Below the pieces are notes generated by a model. That model worked only from the letters and a program-made list of their open reading frames with translations, was not told where the DNA came from and ran no database searches. 64,000 nt of DNA from Baylisascaris procyonis (taxonomy: Eukaryota; Nematoda; Chromadorea; Rhabditida; Ascarididae). The position numbers and the translations under genes were made by a program. The first letter of the stretch is position 1. Every line of letters begins with the position of its first letter. Shown piece by piece: positions 1 through 14,083 of this stretch. Location: NCBI GenBank assembly GCA_037389465.1, contig JAZARR010000167.1:1240001-1304000 (forward strand). Reading direction: 5' to 3'.

Positions 1-3000
1 TATTGACAGAATCAATGACAGGGGCAGTCATTATTCGTTAAAATTATGGCCTCATGATTTTTATTCAATATGAAAAGGTGATTCATGATGCAATTAGAGA
101 ATTCTTTGGAAACATTTTCTGTCTTTTTTTTCGAAAGTAGCTGGGGAGATGGTTTATAATATCACTTGGAAAATGGAAAATATTTTTAGGTTAATTTGGA
201 AATATTGATATTAATAGATATTAATTTTCTCTGTCTATATGATTCTCTTCGTTACGTCGAAGTGAGGCAGTCCATTGCAGGATTTTTAGTCATATTATGG
301 TAGATATGCTCAGCACGTGACGATTTAGAAGGGAAATTTTTAAGGGATGTACTAAATGGCTTGTTGATGATCACAACAAGCACAGTTGACCTCTCAAGCT
401 CTACTATGGTTAGCTAACACTGTGGGCATTCGAGGAAATGAAATTAACATTTCGTATGTATTAGCTGAATGTCATTGCCAAGTTCGCGATCTGGGTCAAG
501 AAGTCAGGTTCACTACCTAGGTCAAAAGAAACTTTAAATTAAGAGATGATGGATTAGAATCAACCACATTCAAGTTGCCTCCTTTATTGCATGTTATCGT
601 AGATGAAATAATTTGCGAAATTTTTCAAAGGGTTCATAAAAGTAATATAATCAAATCAAAAATTTCATGAATTGCCAATAAGCAATTAAGAGCACGCTAT
701 AATGCACTCAAATTTTAATTGATCTAATTAAACGTATATCTTTTAGAAAATATTCGTTTTTTATTCGACAATTTAGAAACTTATGCTTAATTTTTGACAC
801 TTTAAAATAAAATTAATTACTTTTGAAGTAATGAATTAACCTGAGTACTGGTAGGGGGCATTATTGTGCCTGTGAACAGCTGTAAATTGTAAATTACCTG
901 TAAATTATACAAACCCAATTTTGCGGTGTTAACTACTTTGATTAATGAAGTTGAAATTGCTGCGAAGATGTTTGGACATATGTAAGCCATGCGACTTTAT
1001 CGCCGTTTGCTCTACAAGCAAAAATTTGGAAAAGAGTTAAAAGTGTTATTTTATTTATTTGCACATATCTTTTCCTATTTGTTGAATCTGACCTGAGCTA
1101 TGCCATACTCACCAGCTGGAAAGCCGTTTGATCTCTCGGCTTTATAGTGAAATACGCATTAGATTATTTGTTGTTGAAACATGCATGAAATCCACAAGAA
1201 AATGTGCTAGAATCTTGATGGTAGTAAAAGTTTAACCGATATGTGTTAAAGATTAAGTAAAACTGGACGAATGACTTTTTGTAAAACATGAATCAGACGG
1301 CAGTAGATTAAACTATTTGAAAAAAGTTTATCAAAAACATCAAAATTATGCAAAAGATTTACAACGAACTGAATTACAGTATACTGATTTTTTGAACTTA
1401 GAAAATATGAAAGTTATAACCAACAGCGTACCTTCGCGCAGCAACAAAGCGTTTGTAAGCTTGTGTGAAGCGGTGACCGAGTGTAATATCCTTAATGAAG
1501 CATCTTCAATCAATGAGACTCGTAGAGAATAGTGCTGAATACATCGGTCGGGATGGAATGTTAGATGAGGTGAAAAGATGTTTTATTTACACCTTGTGAT
1601 ATGTTGCTGTGATTTGAAAGGTGATTAGTGCACGAACGACAGGTGAATTGTGGGTAGTGGATGTGAAGTGATAGGAATTTATTCGAGCAGCAGAAATGCG
1701 ATTTAAGTGATGACTTATTGACTCACTCAACTGTGTTGAACAAGGTGAAACAAGTGATAAGTGGGGGAGGGGTTGGGGGGCGCAACTGATGGTCACTCGG
1801 TCACCCTAGCAATTGATTAAAGCTACGACTCCATTCAGTTAGTACATAAAATGAACAGCTAATCACTCAAGTTTAGTGCAGTTAATTCAATTACCAGAAA
1901 AATGACAAGTACAAAAGTAATATTTTGCATTGAGTAGGTATAATTTCAATATATTTGATGATTATCACATTAACTTATTGTCACAGAACTTGTCATTGCA
2001 GCATATCTATAAGACTTACCGAACTCGTGGCAAAGTAGGCTATCCGAATGTGCGCTATATCCTATTTCACAATTTTTTTCCTTTCCTTCGGCAAAGTGCA
2101 TTAAATTGAGGTAAAAAGCGATGTATTTTTTTGCCAATGAAAACGATAAAAATATTATTATGTATGCACTAAGGTTGAGTTTTGCTAATTACATTGGATC
2201 ATGTGGAAATTGACTTTGCATATGTATTTGACGTGAAAGAATTCAAAATAGCAGGACTTTCTAGAGCTATTGAAATAGCAAGGAACTTTAAGCAGCCGAT
2301 GAGTTGAATGTCATTTAATTTCAAAAGATTTTATTACGATTATTATCTGCTCATATTATCAACTCGAAGATTCTCGAAGATATAAATTCTGCATTATAAA
2401 AGAAATTGATCATACATTTCATTGTTATTTTGATTGGAAGAATATTCAATAAAAGGAATGTCATCTTTCGAAAAAAACTGATTTCGACAGGGTGAAAGAA
2501 ACATTTTCTGAAGAAAGGGAAATCTTTCAATATTTTATAGGTTTTGCAACCTGATTAGTTCATGTCACGACTACTTATGCTCGAGAAACGTGCATAAGCA
2601 AAGAAATGAAGAGTGATGCACGGACGTCGGAATATGCATCGATTTCATTTGAGAGGTGATGCAGCCTCACAGATTGCAATTTGCGTCTCGCAACCGTTGA
2701 AAAGCATACTGTCGGCTAGAGTATTATTGCGAAAAATTTCACACCTTCCAAGTGATAAGGTTGCTCATCTAATCGTATCACCTCTCAAACAAGTGGATTT
2801 ATTACCCACTTCATCAGATTTAGAAAACTAAGAAATCCCCTTAGCAGACGTAGATAATTGCCGTTTCAACATTGATATGATATACGCGTTTAATCACGCC
2901 TGAATGAAAACTTATCGGTGACGACATTTTTGTTTTTCAGACACATTATGGTATGTAATAAATTCGATCGTTAGCGTTGGTTTGAAAAGGTTTAACTACC

Positions 3001-3960
3001 AAAGCTTGATGTCTTGGATACGATTATGGCTCAAGGATCCGAAACGTCAGCATAAGCATCTCTATCCGATTCGGCATCAAGCATTCCGAGGTTTCGTTTA
3101 ATAAAATTGGACTTTTAACCCAGTTTTATTAAATGAAAAAAACATTTGTGCAAAAACAACGTCTAAAATATTCAAAAACAGGAGATGACACCATCGTGAA
3201 TAGTTTTCACATTCACCTGGGAAAAAGCGAGAACCATGTTGTTGCTGCGATAAAAGTGAATTGTTCTCATAGATCTACACATCTCTTAATACGTCGCACT
3301 AGCCGTAGAGTTGCAGTAAAAGCTGTTTGCTCGAGGTTTGAATACTCTCGAGTGCAACTGACGCTTAGCTGATCTATTTTTTCTCTTCATTGAGTGAGAA
3401 GGTAACTCATCATATAAAATAGGTAAGAATCGCTTGTCTTTTTTGTTTTTCTAAAGGATATTTCTTCAATGCAAGATCTTCTTGCTAAAATAAGTTTTAT
3501 TACGAAATGGCTAATGATAGATCAAATGTTCGAGTTCGAATTCATTTTAGACGAATCGCAGCAGCTTATCAAGAAATAAAAATTGTTTTCTTTTTCACGG
3601 ATAAATGCTAAGAGAAGAACAAAAATTAGCAACCGTTTGCGTCCGCTATTACAACGCTCGCAAACCTATAAAAAGATTCCATAATAATTGCACTGTCATG
3701 ACGCGACTAAAAGCAATACTAGCAATTATCATTTTCAACATGACACTGCTGAAGAAATGAGGAAGAAATTTTCGAGTTCGTTGTCCATAGATTAACTGAA
3801 AGGATTTCAATTAAATTGACGGAGAAGATTATTAGAAGGGTTGACACGATATATCTCGAATAAATTCTATTCATTCGCGCAAGTCAATTTAACAAATTGT
3901 TAACAAATAAGAAAAACACGCAATAATGCCTCATTCTTTCACTTATCCAACCGATTATAC

Positions 3961-3969
3961 ATATATATG

Positions 3970-4019
<50 letters not shown>
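3961..4019. repeat. (AT)n microsatellite
   Basis: About 60 bp of nearly pure alternating A and T, broken once by a GTAA near the left end. It is a simple sequence repeat with no coding content. Confidence 0.95.
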
Positions 4020-4022
<3 letters not shown>

Positions 4023-4889
4023 TTCTATAAAAGTTCTGTATGACTTGATCGGCATATAACACGAACGAAATTATCGGTAAATACATGCCTAATTTTATTC
4101 ACTTTTAAGTGAAGCTTTTTTTCCAAAACTGATGGATCCACCTGAATTTCGATGGGAACGGGGAGCAGAGGTCGATTTATCGTGTATAGTATGCCTTTAA
4201 ATTTTATGGATTTAATTAAAAGACCTTTTTTTTTTCTTCTTGACGGATGCAAGGGATCTTTGAGTCCGTCATACAAAAGAAAACAGGAAAATCACTTTTA
4301 ATACTTCAGAAGGATTGGGTGATATGTGGAAAAGATTGCAGGGCATCGAGAAGTGGGAATGCGCACCAAGGCGGATAGCACGCAGTCCACTTCTACATTT
4401 CTCCGTCACATGATTAAGCAAGATTCACTGATAAATTTATTGCATGCTGAATTTGCGTATCATCCACTACCGCTAAGACGAATCAATTTTTATGAATATA
4501 AATTTTATGGAGCAGGTACTTTGGGGCGAAGGTGCATAATGTCGTGTTCTCCTATCATTTCTGTGAATTGTTTTCTCCCTGTTTGCAAACGTCGAGACTT
4601 CACAACCAACATGCACCCTCAGGTACCTTAATGGAGAAGGGAATTTTAAATCACGTAATCAAAAGGTCAATTTTTATGGCATTCGACGTTATGCACAGGA
4701 ACCAGTTTTGTGTGAAGGTCACAGAAAGTTCTTCAATGCCAAACTCAATTCTTAATTTTCCACATAAACGCATTACTTTCAATACCCTTCACACCATATT
4801 ATAGTTTATAATTTTATAGTGCAGTGATGCCTCGGTTTTTGAAAGTAAGTGTAGTATTTACACATTTTAAGATGTAAAACGCGGGATCA

Positions 4890-4892
<3 letters not shown>

Positions 4893-4928
<36 letters not shown>
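4893..4928. repeat. (AT)n microsatellite
   Basis: About 36 bp of uninterrupted alternating A and T, flanked by GC on the left and GC on the right. Confidence 0.95.
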
Positions 4929-4930
<2 letters not shown>

Positions 4931-7900
4931 TTTAAACATGCTTGAACCACGATTAAGCATGGAACTCAGGAGTTACAAAAAAATATAATTTTGACCTCCT
5001 CCACGATTCACCTCCATACATCAGTTGTAAGGAGGAGCAAGCGCAAGTTTTGAGACAAAATGGGTCATAATTAAGTACTAAACAACCACTGGAGACAGTT
5101 GAAAATTTAAGAAGCTTTGCAGAAATATCCGTTAAAACGCACCAATTTTGGCACATTCAGTACCTTTTTTGGAAATCACGAAGTCACGGAAGTTCAGCAT
5201 TTGCTGATCAATGAAAGAAAACCACTTCTGTCAATTGGTCCCTTAATTCTGATAATCCCTCATGAAAACGGATCTATGGTAGGTTGCCAGTTAGTTGGTG
5301 GCAAAATTTAACCGGAAAAGTGGAGCATAGCTTGGACATTAGCATTTACCAATATAACAGACTACAAATCTTGGCTGAAAGTGCTAGGCTGCAATATTTT
5401 CCAAAAATTGGCGAGTAGAAAGGGCAAAAGATGTTCATGTGCCGACAGGAAAAGGCTATACGAAATGATCTCGTTTTCCTTGTGCTTCATTCTTTAGAAC
5501 TTCAATGCAAATAGCACTCTAAATGAAAACCTGCAGTAATCGGATTATGCATGTGATTTTATTACAACTTATATGCTATATGCTACAGGGTAATCAGCTA
5601 TTTTTGGATAGGATATAGCTTTGTTTGCAAATCGCATTACGGTAATCAAATCCAAATTGTAATATTTGCATATTTTTTTGATTACAGGATAGAAAACGTT
5701 AATGGAAAGCAGATTGTTTTACAGTCTCACTTTCAGTGCGCAGAAATGCAGGCGAGATATCTGTTGAAGCGTTGTTCAAATGTTCATTTCCTTAATCATT
5801 TATTGCCAGGGATGTTTTTGAAATATGTCTGACTAACAACATTGTTTCTTAGGAAGTATTCACCGCTAAGGATCTTCTTCGCCATATGAGTATAGTCATA
5901 ACGATTTCTTCAGTAATTTTAATGAGCAATACTAGATTTATCGATTTTTTTTCAAACTAAGGCAAATTATCTTTATAATCGAGAAATTAACGCACTTGCA
6001 GTTGAACGGCTTAATGCATTCGATCAAATGCCGTCACTGAAACGAGCTGTCACTAATTGAAGAAGTTTTTCAAACGATTATTACTGCCAGATTGTTGATT
6101 AGTTTCGGTCATATGCGGAATTTCATATGGAAATCCTCATTCTTAGCACATTTTCTATATGCTTTCTTAGCGAATTCCAGTGCAGATCATGAACTAAAAA
6201 GAACGCTTGAAAAATTTGCTGTGCGTAAGTTTCTCGGACGATCACAGTTCGACTGATCGTGTTATATGGGAACAGAAATGCATTCAGTCTCTTTCATCCA
6301 CTCAGTTTTTGCTATTTGTAGCGCACTGATATTGCAATCTCCTCTTTCCATTTTTTCCTTTCTTCCCTCTATCTTCCTCTCTCTCTTCCTTCAGTTGGTC
6401 TTCCACTTTCAAAAAACCTTGCGTGAATTCATTCTCATATTTCTTTGACTAAGTTAAATAACCCTGATATTTAGTGATCACTTTGAAGTGAAAAACTAAG
6501 GCTACTTTGAAGGTTTTTTCTCGCTACCTCAAATGACTCTAACATTTGTGGATACCTTCATAAAACTACTCTATAGTTTATAATTCCTATCTGGACTTTG
6601 CCTCGCCCGTTGCAAATAGAGGATAAGTTCCTCAAAACTCATTGGGGTCATGGGATATCGTTTGTCTTGACATTTCATGGGATTATACCATAGCTATGTA
6701 AATTAGCCCTTAAAGGCGAGATAATAATGTGGACCTACTTACAACTACATAACTATCGAATTATCACTTTAAACCTTTGGATACATGCATAGCGGCATAT
6801 CGCTATAAGTTCAAAAAGGGAAGTGCTGTTGCTGTGTTCGTCACGGTTTTGAGCACGTCTTCTGCTTAGGCCAGCTACCTGGAGAAGATTTTTTTGTGCC
6901 TTGATTAAGGAATTTCAAACATTAGTGGTAGGTGGATCAACGTTTATCCGCAACACCTCAATAAACCTCATAGGCTGCTTGGAATTGTGCTAAAAATGGA
7001 GAGGAAAAACGCTACTATGTTTGTGAAAAAGAAATAAATTTTAGATGGACGAAATTTTCGAGATTTTCGGATTTTTAGAAAGCAGCTATTTAAGGACGGT
7101 AAATTTAAAAATTTCCTTAAATTTTATTCTCAAAAATGCCAGATTTTATTCTATTAACTAAATTACTATCCGCATTGAATATAGCAGCTTTAAGAGGATC
7201 AAATGCATGTTAAAATTGCGACGAAATACTGAAATATTGGTGGATCAACATATGACAGCGCTGCTTGATTTTTTGGAGTCTATATGAATCACATTATTAA
7301 TAAATAGCGAAATGAATTTGTATAGATGCTTTTTTTTAAATCCATTGTTTTTATATGTGAAGCAACTATGTGCTAACAATTTTTCCTTGTTGGATCCTTC
7401 GTACATCGACGTTCATACGTTTGTCTCAAATCCTGACTAGCAGGATCAAGTCGAATAATTCGACGGTGATTCTTGATACTGCCCTCAAATCCACATTGCT
7501 ACCCCATTTGATCGTTGTTGTTCACTTCACTGCTCCGAAACTCAGGCTGACATTGAATGCGCACAAAAAATACGCGCCTTGTCAAACTGCGGTAGGCGAC
7601 AGTTAAGTTAATGTTATAGACTACTCGAAATAGCGGAGAAGAATGCCAGCAAAGCTGGCACGACATGCACTTTTTGTATTTCCACCCTCCTGACTAATCA
7701 GTTCTGTTGGTTACCAAGAAATGACAAACGTAAGAAAAAATGCTTTCATGTTTTATTCGATCCGATCGCTGGTGTAGATCTTCTGTAAATGATTTTTTTC
7801 TCTTTTTTCTCCAATTGTTTTCCTCCTTCAAACGCTTTTAATCGCTTCTGTAGTTAATGATCAACGTGAAAAGATATGTAGGAGATCAACCTTTTGTGTA

Positions 7901-9994
7901 AATGCACCCAACGATCCATACCAATCTTACATCCTGTGGTTCTCGAGATGGAAATGTCCGACAGATAGACACAGACCCTCAGACATACATGTTCACAGAC
8001 ACGATTCTTGTCATATAATGAACTTTGCAGATGCAAGGTTGCAAGAACGCAAAAGCAGAGCATTTATAACAGCGAACGAACAACGAAGATGTGGCAGCTT
8101 TGGAATGACTTTATTCCGGAAGTGACATTCGTGTAGGGAAGTTCATGGAGGAGGGGGTGGCAAGTCCTAATAGAGTGATTCAAAATAAAAGTGGAGAAGC
8201 GCAACAGAAGACGGAAGTTAAAATTTCCTGCAGAAGTTGACGCTTTCAGCGGAGAATGTATAGCGCAATGCATTTGTTGGTGAGATGCGAATAGTGGCAA
8301 CGAATGCTTTAAAAGGAGTGCATTTTTTTTTTTAAAAACACCAAATGGCGTTGCTGCTAATTCGAAGAATTTAGCAACAGCTTTCAGCATGGTAGAAAAC
8401 ACCTTCCGTTAATGCACCTTGTGCATTCACCTATGCACTGAGAAAATGATCTGGAAGAGACGACATTAGAAATCCTTATTGAGCACCATTGACGATGGTA
8501 CTTTCAATGAATATCAGGATGGAACAGGATGTAGTCGCATACCCATTTACTAATATTCGGCAAGTAACCACACAAATACTTCGCCTTTTCTATTATTTTT
8601 TCTTCATTAATTTTAGTTTAGTATTTAAGCTTTTTTTTTTTCGAAATATGAACCAAAATTTCATGCGAACATTTCAATTGACTTCACTTATGCGCAAATA
8701 TTCATTCTTGAATTCGTTGATTTGCTCGAAATGATTTTAAAAATTTAAAACCCATCGGGTTAAATTTTTTGAAACTATCATATATTGCCAAATCCTCAAG
8801 AAGCATTCGTGAAAGCTGCCCGATTCCATGTGCCGACACTTTAATGCGTCCATCTCATTTGTTCGCACTTCATTTCATCTCATTCATTATCACTATAGAA
8901 GGATGCAAATGAAGGAACTTACTAGCCAATATTTCCACTATATGGTTGATAAATTCAAATCCTTCTTTCGTTTCTTCATCTTCAGTCACTGATGTACACT
9001 ATGGATTACAAAACTGCCAACATGACTCTAAACTGTGTCAAATTTTTGAGCGGAAAAATTGATACAATTAGGCATTATAAAAGAATAAACCTTATCTCTA
9101 AAGAATTATACAAAACTGTTTTCATTATGGGATCATCTTATAATGATTTTTTATATTCTGATCGCTTTTATTATATGCTAATTATCGCCCATATGATTGT
9201 TCTCTTTTAAAATATTTTTGTGCAAGAAATTTTTGTGGAAATATTTTTCGTTTGGTTGATCGGTATGTGTCGAAGTAATGCAATTAAAAATGTTGGAACG
9301 ATTGCGTTACATTACAACGTGAATTTGTCGACGTTGTAAAGAACACAAAAAGAAGTGAAGAGTTTTTTAGTTGGAGGATGCAAAATATGCCAGGAAAACC
9401 TGTGTATGATGCTCATTACCAGAAAAGAGCGAAAAAAGAAAAAAAAAAGTTGACGTTCAATAAGAGACCTCTTTTCTCGTCTATAACCAATTGTATTCGT
9501 TTTTGTGCCTCGTCGCGTCGTTTCGGCCGGAAACACAATAATCAACGAACGATAGTGCAACATTTTTACAGGGGGTGGTTCATTGGCTATAAAAGCAATT
9601 CCATACGAGCAATTGGACAGTATAAATGCTCAAAACTTGTTCCTCTCACAGCAATTAGTTGGGAGCGGAATTCATATGTGTGCGCCTATGTGTATTCGCC
9701 TGATTTCATCATAACATTTTGTAATCACGCGTTGCATGCGTTTGCGGCATTTTAACGCTATCAACAGATCCCACCCGCCTCAATATCTTTTTTTTCTTGT
9801 CAGGGAAGAAAATAGATTACCTAATTAGGTGACGATAAATGAAGCCTTCTGGTTAGAATTTGAAAGCTTGAAGTTTGACGTATTGTATTTATTCCTTCTT
9901 TCCGTTTCTAAATGCAATATTCGAGAACTTCTTCATGAGAAAATGTTATATAGAAATATTTTCGATCAACTAAAACACTGTACTACTCGCCGAG

Positions 9995-10002
9995 TATAAA
10001 AA
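9995..10002 (+). promoter_or_regulatory. Candidate TATA box of collagen gene A
   Basis: A TATAAAAA element follows a CGCCGAG context about 300 bp before the start codon of collagen A. If it is the core promoter, transcription would begin near 10025 and the first ~275 nt would be an outron removed by trans-splicing at 10302. The match and position are seen; the function is inferred. No comparable box was found before genes B and C. Confidence 0.45.
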
Positions 10003-10290
10003 GCAACCGCAAAGCCAAGTATGCTGGATCCAGGCAGCAACGATCGTGGCGTTTCTGATCAGAAACCTCAATGCTTCAATAAGAGGAAGCACGTATTCCT
10101 TCTGTACCATAGACATGTATCATGATAACCTTAGGAAGCATGAAAGTTTTTCCAACAAGTTTTTTTTTTCCATAAAGAACTTTGCATTTTTAATGATAGA
10201 TTTTCTGAAGAAAACATAGACCATTCTAGTAAATTTTAGTTGCTTTATACGTGTATTCTGTTGAAGAGTGCTTCTCTTACTCATTTCACA

Positions 10291-10302
10291 AGTGCTTTCA
10301 GG
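10291..10302 (+). promoter_or_regulatory. Probable spliced-leader trans-splice acceptor before collagen A
   Basis: The bases just before the start codon read GTGCTTTCAG then G then ATG. A 3' splice site one base from the ATG, with no coding exon upstream, is the usual look of an SL acceptor in nematode collagen genes. Genes B and C have the same arrangement. An untranslated first exon joined by cis-splicing is the alternative. Confidence 0.6.
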
Positions 10303-12997
10303 ATGGGGGCGCGAGTAATCGTAAATATCGCCTCCGCTGCAAGCGGCGCTGTCATAATAGCGTCGCTCGTCGTCGTTGGAGTACTCTTCAACGATCTCAA
10401 CACCCTCTATAGTGATGTTCTCAATGATATGGATGATTTCAAGGTCGTCTTTCATTTAACATCTTTCCATCTGAATGATTTCTTCAAACAAAAATGCTTA
10501 ATTTAGTTATATATTGCAAATTTAAAAGGACAATAAATGCATAAGAGAGAACGTGAAGATTTTTAGCTGAATTAAAATATGAGATTTGAAATGTTTGGAT
10601 GTTTTTGATGGTGTCTCGAAGAAATGGGGCCAGAAACTTTTTCGTTAACGTAAACTGAGGAGTGGAATTGATAAGCATTAAGACAAAACTATGCTATGCA
10701 AAATTATTTCATCAACAATAAGGTAAACTTCTATTTTGATGGCATGAATTTTGTTCCAATTCTGAGTGATCATTTTGCCACCTCGATTTGAAATGTGAAT
10801 GCAAATATTTAGCTATTGGCGAACGATGCATGGGATGAGATTATGAGCGTTCATGGAATGATCAACGGAGCGCATGAAAAGAGTGCCAAGGAATTGTTCT
10901 CTGAACTTGTCTCAAATGGGCGTGTTAAGAGACAGGCTAATTGTGGTAAGTTATATCTTCTTTATCGCTAATAAAAGCATGGAACAAATTAATCTGTTCA
11001 TACGAGTCTGTGAGTTTGATAAATGAATATAAAGCTTCATTTCTTCTATCGTAAGTGCCGATACTTAGCACGGAATGCGGAGATCTGACATGTCCTTTGG
11101 AAATTAACATCTAATATTTTGAAGAAAATAACTGGTAAGAAGTTGTTCATAATCGTATCCGTTATGCGCGTTATAGGGAAGATCCGTTATGCGCGTTTCA
11201 ATGAGAATTTTGTTTTCTTTATTTAAGAGCTTATTAGAACTAAGTTTCTTTGCAGCATGCGCAGCAAGAGCAGCCAATTGCCCACCAGGACCACCAGGAC
11301 CACCGGGAGATCCTGGACCACCTGGAGGTGAGTGCCTTTTTTGAAGGATTTTTAAAACTGAAAAACTTTTAAAACTGAAAATACAGTTTTTATATAGCAA
11401 TTACATTGATGAAATCGTTTGCGGAATTCTATTACATCAGTTTAATCTTAATAAAGGCGATTATGTCTGAACACTTAAAGCTTATAGGCATAAATGGAAA
11501 CTATTCCACTGCTTTACTTTTTTCAGGAATAGGTGTTTTTCTTGAAGAAATCGGCTCCTCAAGTAAAATTAGTAATGGATTAATGCTTTTCATTTCACAT
11601 TCTAATTGTGAGCAGTTTATCAATGAGGATTATCTTTCTTCACCAAGTAACAATCTTCAGAGCCGGGACCACGGGGAGTGGACGGAAGACCTGGCCCCGA
11701 CGGTATCGGCGTCACTACTGGTCCTGGCAGCAGAGGAGGATGCGTCCAATGCCCACCTGGGCCACCGGGACCGCCAGGCCCAAGCGGACCACCAGGACCG
11801 CCTGGTCCACCAGGTCGACCAGGACCTCCAGGTCCAGGAACCGGCGGCATGGGACCTCCGGGACCACCTGGCCCACCTGGAGACCCAGGGGCACCAGGTA
11901 ATGTACTAGCACGGTATACTGCATATACAGTAAAGTTTTGTTTGCTATTGTTGTAGACTAACTAGCTTAGGCTTTCAAATGGTTCAATTCAAATTTGTTG
12001 AAGAATAAGTTCCGTCACGTAAAATATTTTCTGCAGAAGTTGAGGAATTTTTTTTTCAAATCTCCACTACGGCATCCTTAATTGCGTACGCTGGCGAGGC
12101 TACCTACAATCGTAAATTGCCTATGATTGTCGTAGTAGTTTTCTCTACGCCACACATTCTTTAATTTCTATGCAAGTTTGATCTTTTGCTAAAATGAGTG
12201 TGCTTTATCTTTTACATTATTACACAGGAATGCCTGGAAATATGGGACCTCCTGGACCACCCGGCAAGAATGGAAGACGGGGAGCTGGTGGACGTGGCCC
12301 ACCAGGACCACCTGGACCCCCAGGTCCACCCGGCAGGCCAGGTCCAAATGGTCCAATGGGTATGCCAGGAGCACCAGGACCGATGGGACCGCCGGGACCA
12401 GCGGGCCGTCCAGGACCCCCTGGCCCACCTGGACCAGCAGGATTGGTAAGCTTGTAATATTTTCGTCCTTTCTGGAGGGCGCAGCATAATTTTGCAAATC
12501 TTTACATTAGTCACTTTCGTCATCGGTTAAATGACTTGAGTGCGATGCCTATAATACTTTGAGGGCAATTATTTCAACAGTTACCAGTCACCGCGTTCAA
12601 AGCATTCAACGTTAAGTGCCCGTTCACCTTTTTCTTTCTACTTTCCTCTTGAATCCTCCTTTCCTTTCGCTATTTAGTTCCTGTAAGCAAAGAAAACTCG
12701 AATCCTTGCATTGTCATGTGACGACTTGTTTTTTAAAATCTTATTCTTGCATTCTTTGAATGCAAATGCTTATATGAAACTCTTAGCAGTAAGTAATTGT
12801 TGGAATTTATGGATTAATTTTCAATAAGCTTTTAGCCCGGAGCAGCAGGAGCATCCGGTCACGATGCACTCTATTGCCCTTGCCCACCAAGAACGGTACG
12901 TACACATCGTCGTGTTGCCGCTGCTCCCCGACGTATGCAACAACCACGTCGTATGGCGAGACCATTGCAACCGGTCAGAAGACATATGACCGTCTAG
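10303..12997 (+). CDS. Cuticle collagen (tandem copy A), six exons, 320 aa
   Basis: Structural protein of the nematode cuticle, secreted by the hypodermis and assembled as a trimer. Coding exons: 10303-10443, 10813-10945, 11256-11327, 11661-11897, 12228-12445, 12836-12997; all introns are GT-AG and the phases join without a break. Order: residues 1-30 hydrophobic, a type II-like signal anchor or signal sequence, then an Asn-Asp-Leu-Asn segment and an acidic helix to residue 47. Residues 48-63 carry [12 protein letters not shown], and a furin-like site RVKR lies at 84-87, where cuticle collagens are cleaved. Next come a Cys cluster (C91 onward), short and long Gly-X-Y tracts split by Cys-containing linkers, the terminal Cys pair YCPCPPR at about 280-286, and an Arg-rich tail ending VRRHMTV. 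The start is the first ATG after an AG acceptor. Length is typical of the family (about 300 aa). A polyadenylation signal AATAAA lies at 13174-13179. I cannot assign a specific col or dpy orthologue. Confidence 0.95.
11157..11197. repeat. 16-bp direct repeat in intron 2 of collagen A
   Basis: The 16-mer ATCCGTTATGCGCGTT occurs at 11157-11172 and again at 11182-11197, a 25-bp period. It lies in an intron and has no evident function. Confidence 0.85.
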
Positions 12998-14066
12998 ATG
13001 TCTCGCAGACATATCGAACATCCATTTCGACTTGCGCAAACCTTACCGCATCTTCTCTGTCCCTTCCTTTAACTCTACTTGGAAAATGTTGTTCACTTCA
13101 TTGTGTTCGACTTTTATGTAAAAATAACTCTTTTTATAAGCATATCAACTGTTTCGTGCTTCTATTCAGCCTCAATAAAAGAACCCCGCAAGCAGTCTTC
13201 TGCTTCAAACATTTTCAACTAGCAAAAGACTGCATCAAATTGCGTAGTAATAAGGGAAACGAGTACGCAGCAATTGAAATAAAGCAAATACAACCTCCAA
13301 ACATGGCTATTAAACGATAGATCCATTCATAGTATTTAAAAAAAAAAATCTAAGCAATAAAAATATAGAAAGCTAACTTGTCAATGCGGTAATTTTACTT
13401 TCGGGGAACCAGGATTACATTTTCTGTATATGATGAATTTAAATCTTTCAATATCAATATGAAAAATTTCTCTCTAAATAAAATTCATCAATAAAAAGGT
13501 CAAAGCAAGAGAAATACTCTCAAAAAGTAGTTTAGATATGTGTGGGCAGAAATTAGGATTTGTGAATCAAACCTAGAAGTTGGTTTTAAATTATACTACT
13601 GAAAAAGTATATTCAGATATCAGAATCACTAACTCCATACCGTTATTGGGCATTTGGGTACAAGTTAAACTGCTTTTATAGTTTATTATGTAAAACGACA
13701 GAATATTCTCATATCACATAGGTAATTTAGGCTGAATTTCACAGAAATCAAATCAACGAGTCTCTTTTGATAAGTTGTTCAACGACGTAAGGTAATGACT
13801 GCTTTTCCGAGTAGCACAGTAAAATCGCTGAGCAATCCGTGGTCTCTTTTAAGAGACAATTAGTCATACTTTAGCATGTTCCAACCGGAGCTCCTGTAAG
13901 ATTCGACCGATTGGACCGGTTCGACTGCTCTATTCGTCGTTCGCCGATTGATCCGATTAGTGAGGAGTCGACGATGGTGGTCCAACATTATACCATTGTG
14001 GTCGATAAAACTTACTGAAACGGGTCGACAGGTCGGTTTTACAGAGCACTCTCCTCACAGACATAA

Positions 14067-14083
14067 CCCCCCCCCCCCCCCCC
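14067..14083. repeat. Poly-C tract
   Basis: Seventeen consecutive C residues, a homopolymer prone to sequencing-length error. Confidence 0.95.

Larger units (their letters stand above)
1..9990. other. Gene-poor AT-rich stretch upstream of the collagen array
   Basis: I see no exon here that I can tie to a known family. Open frames are short (up to about 125 codons), lack flanking splice signals that join into a longer protein, and have low-complexity composition. It holds two AT-dinucleotide microsatellites (listed separately) and a somewhat more GC-rich patch at about 7380-7640 that codes for nothing recognisable. Small exons of an unfamiliar gene could be missed. Confidence 0.5.

Noticed and set aside
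11620..11850. Minus-strand open frames rich in Pro-Gly within the collagens (also at 19862-20203, 20337-20633, 27970-28242)
   Set aside because: They are reverse-complement shadows of GGA/CCA codons in collagen exons, with no start, splice or conservation logic of their own.
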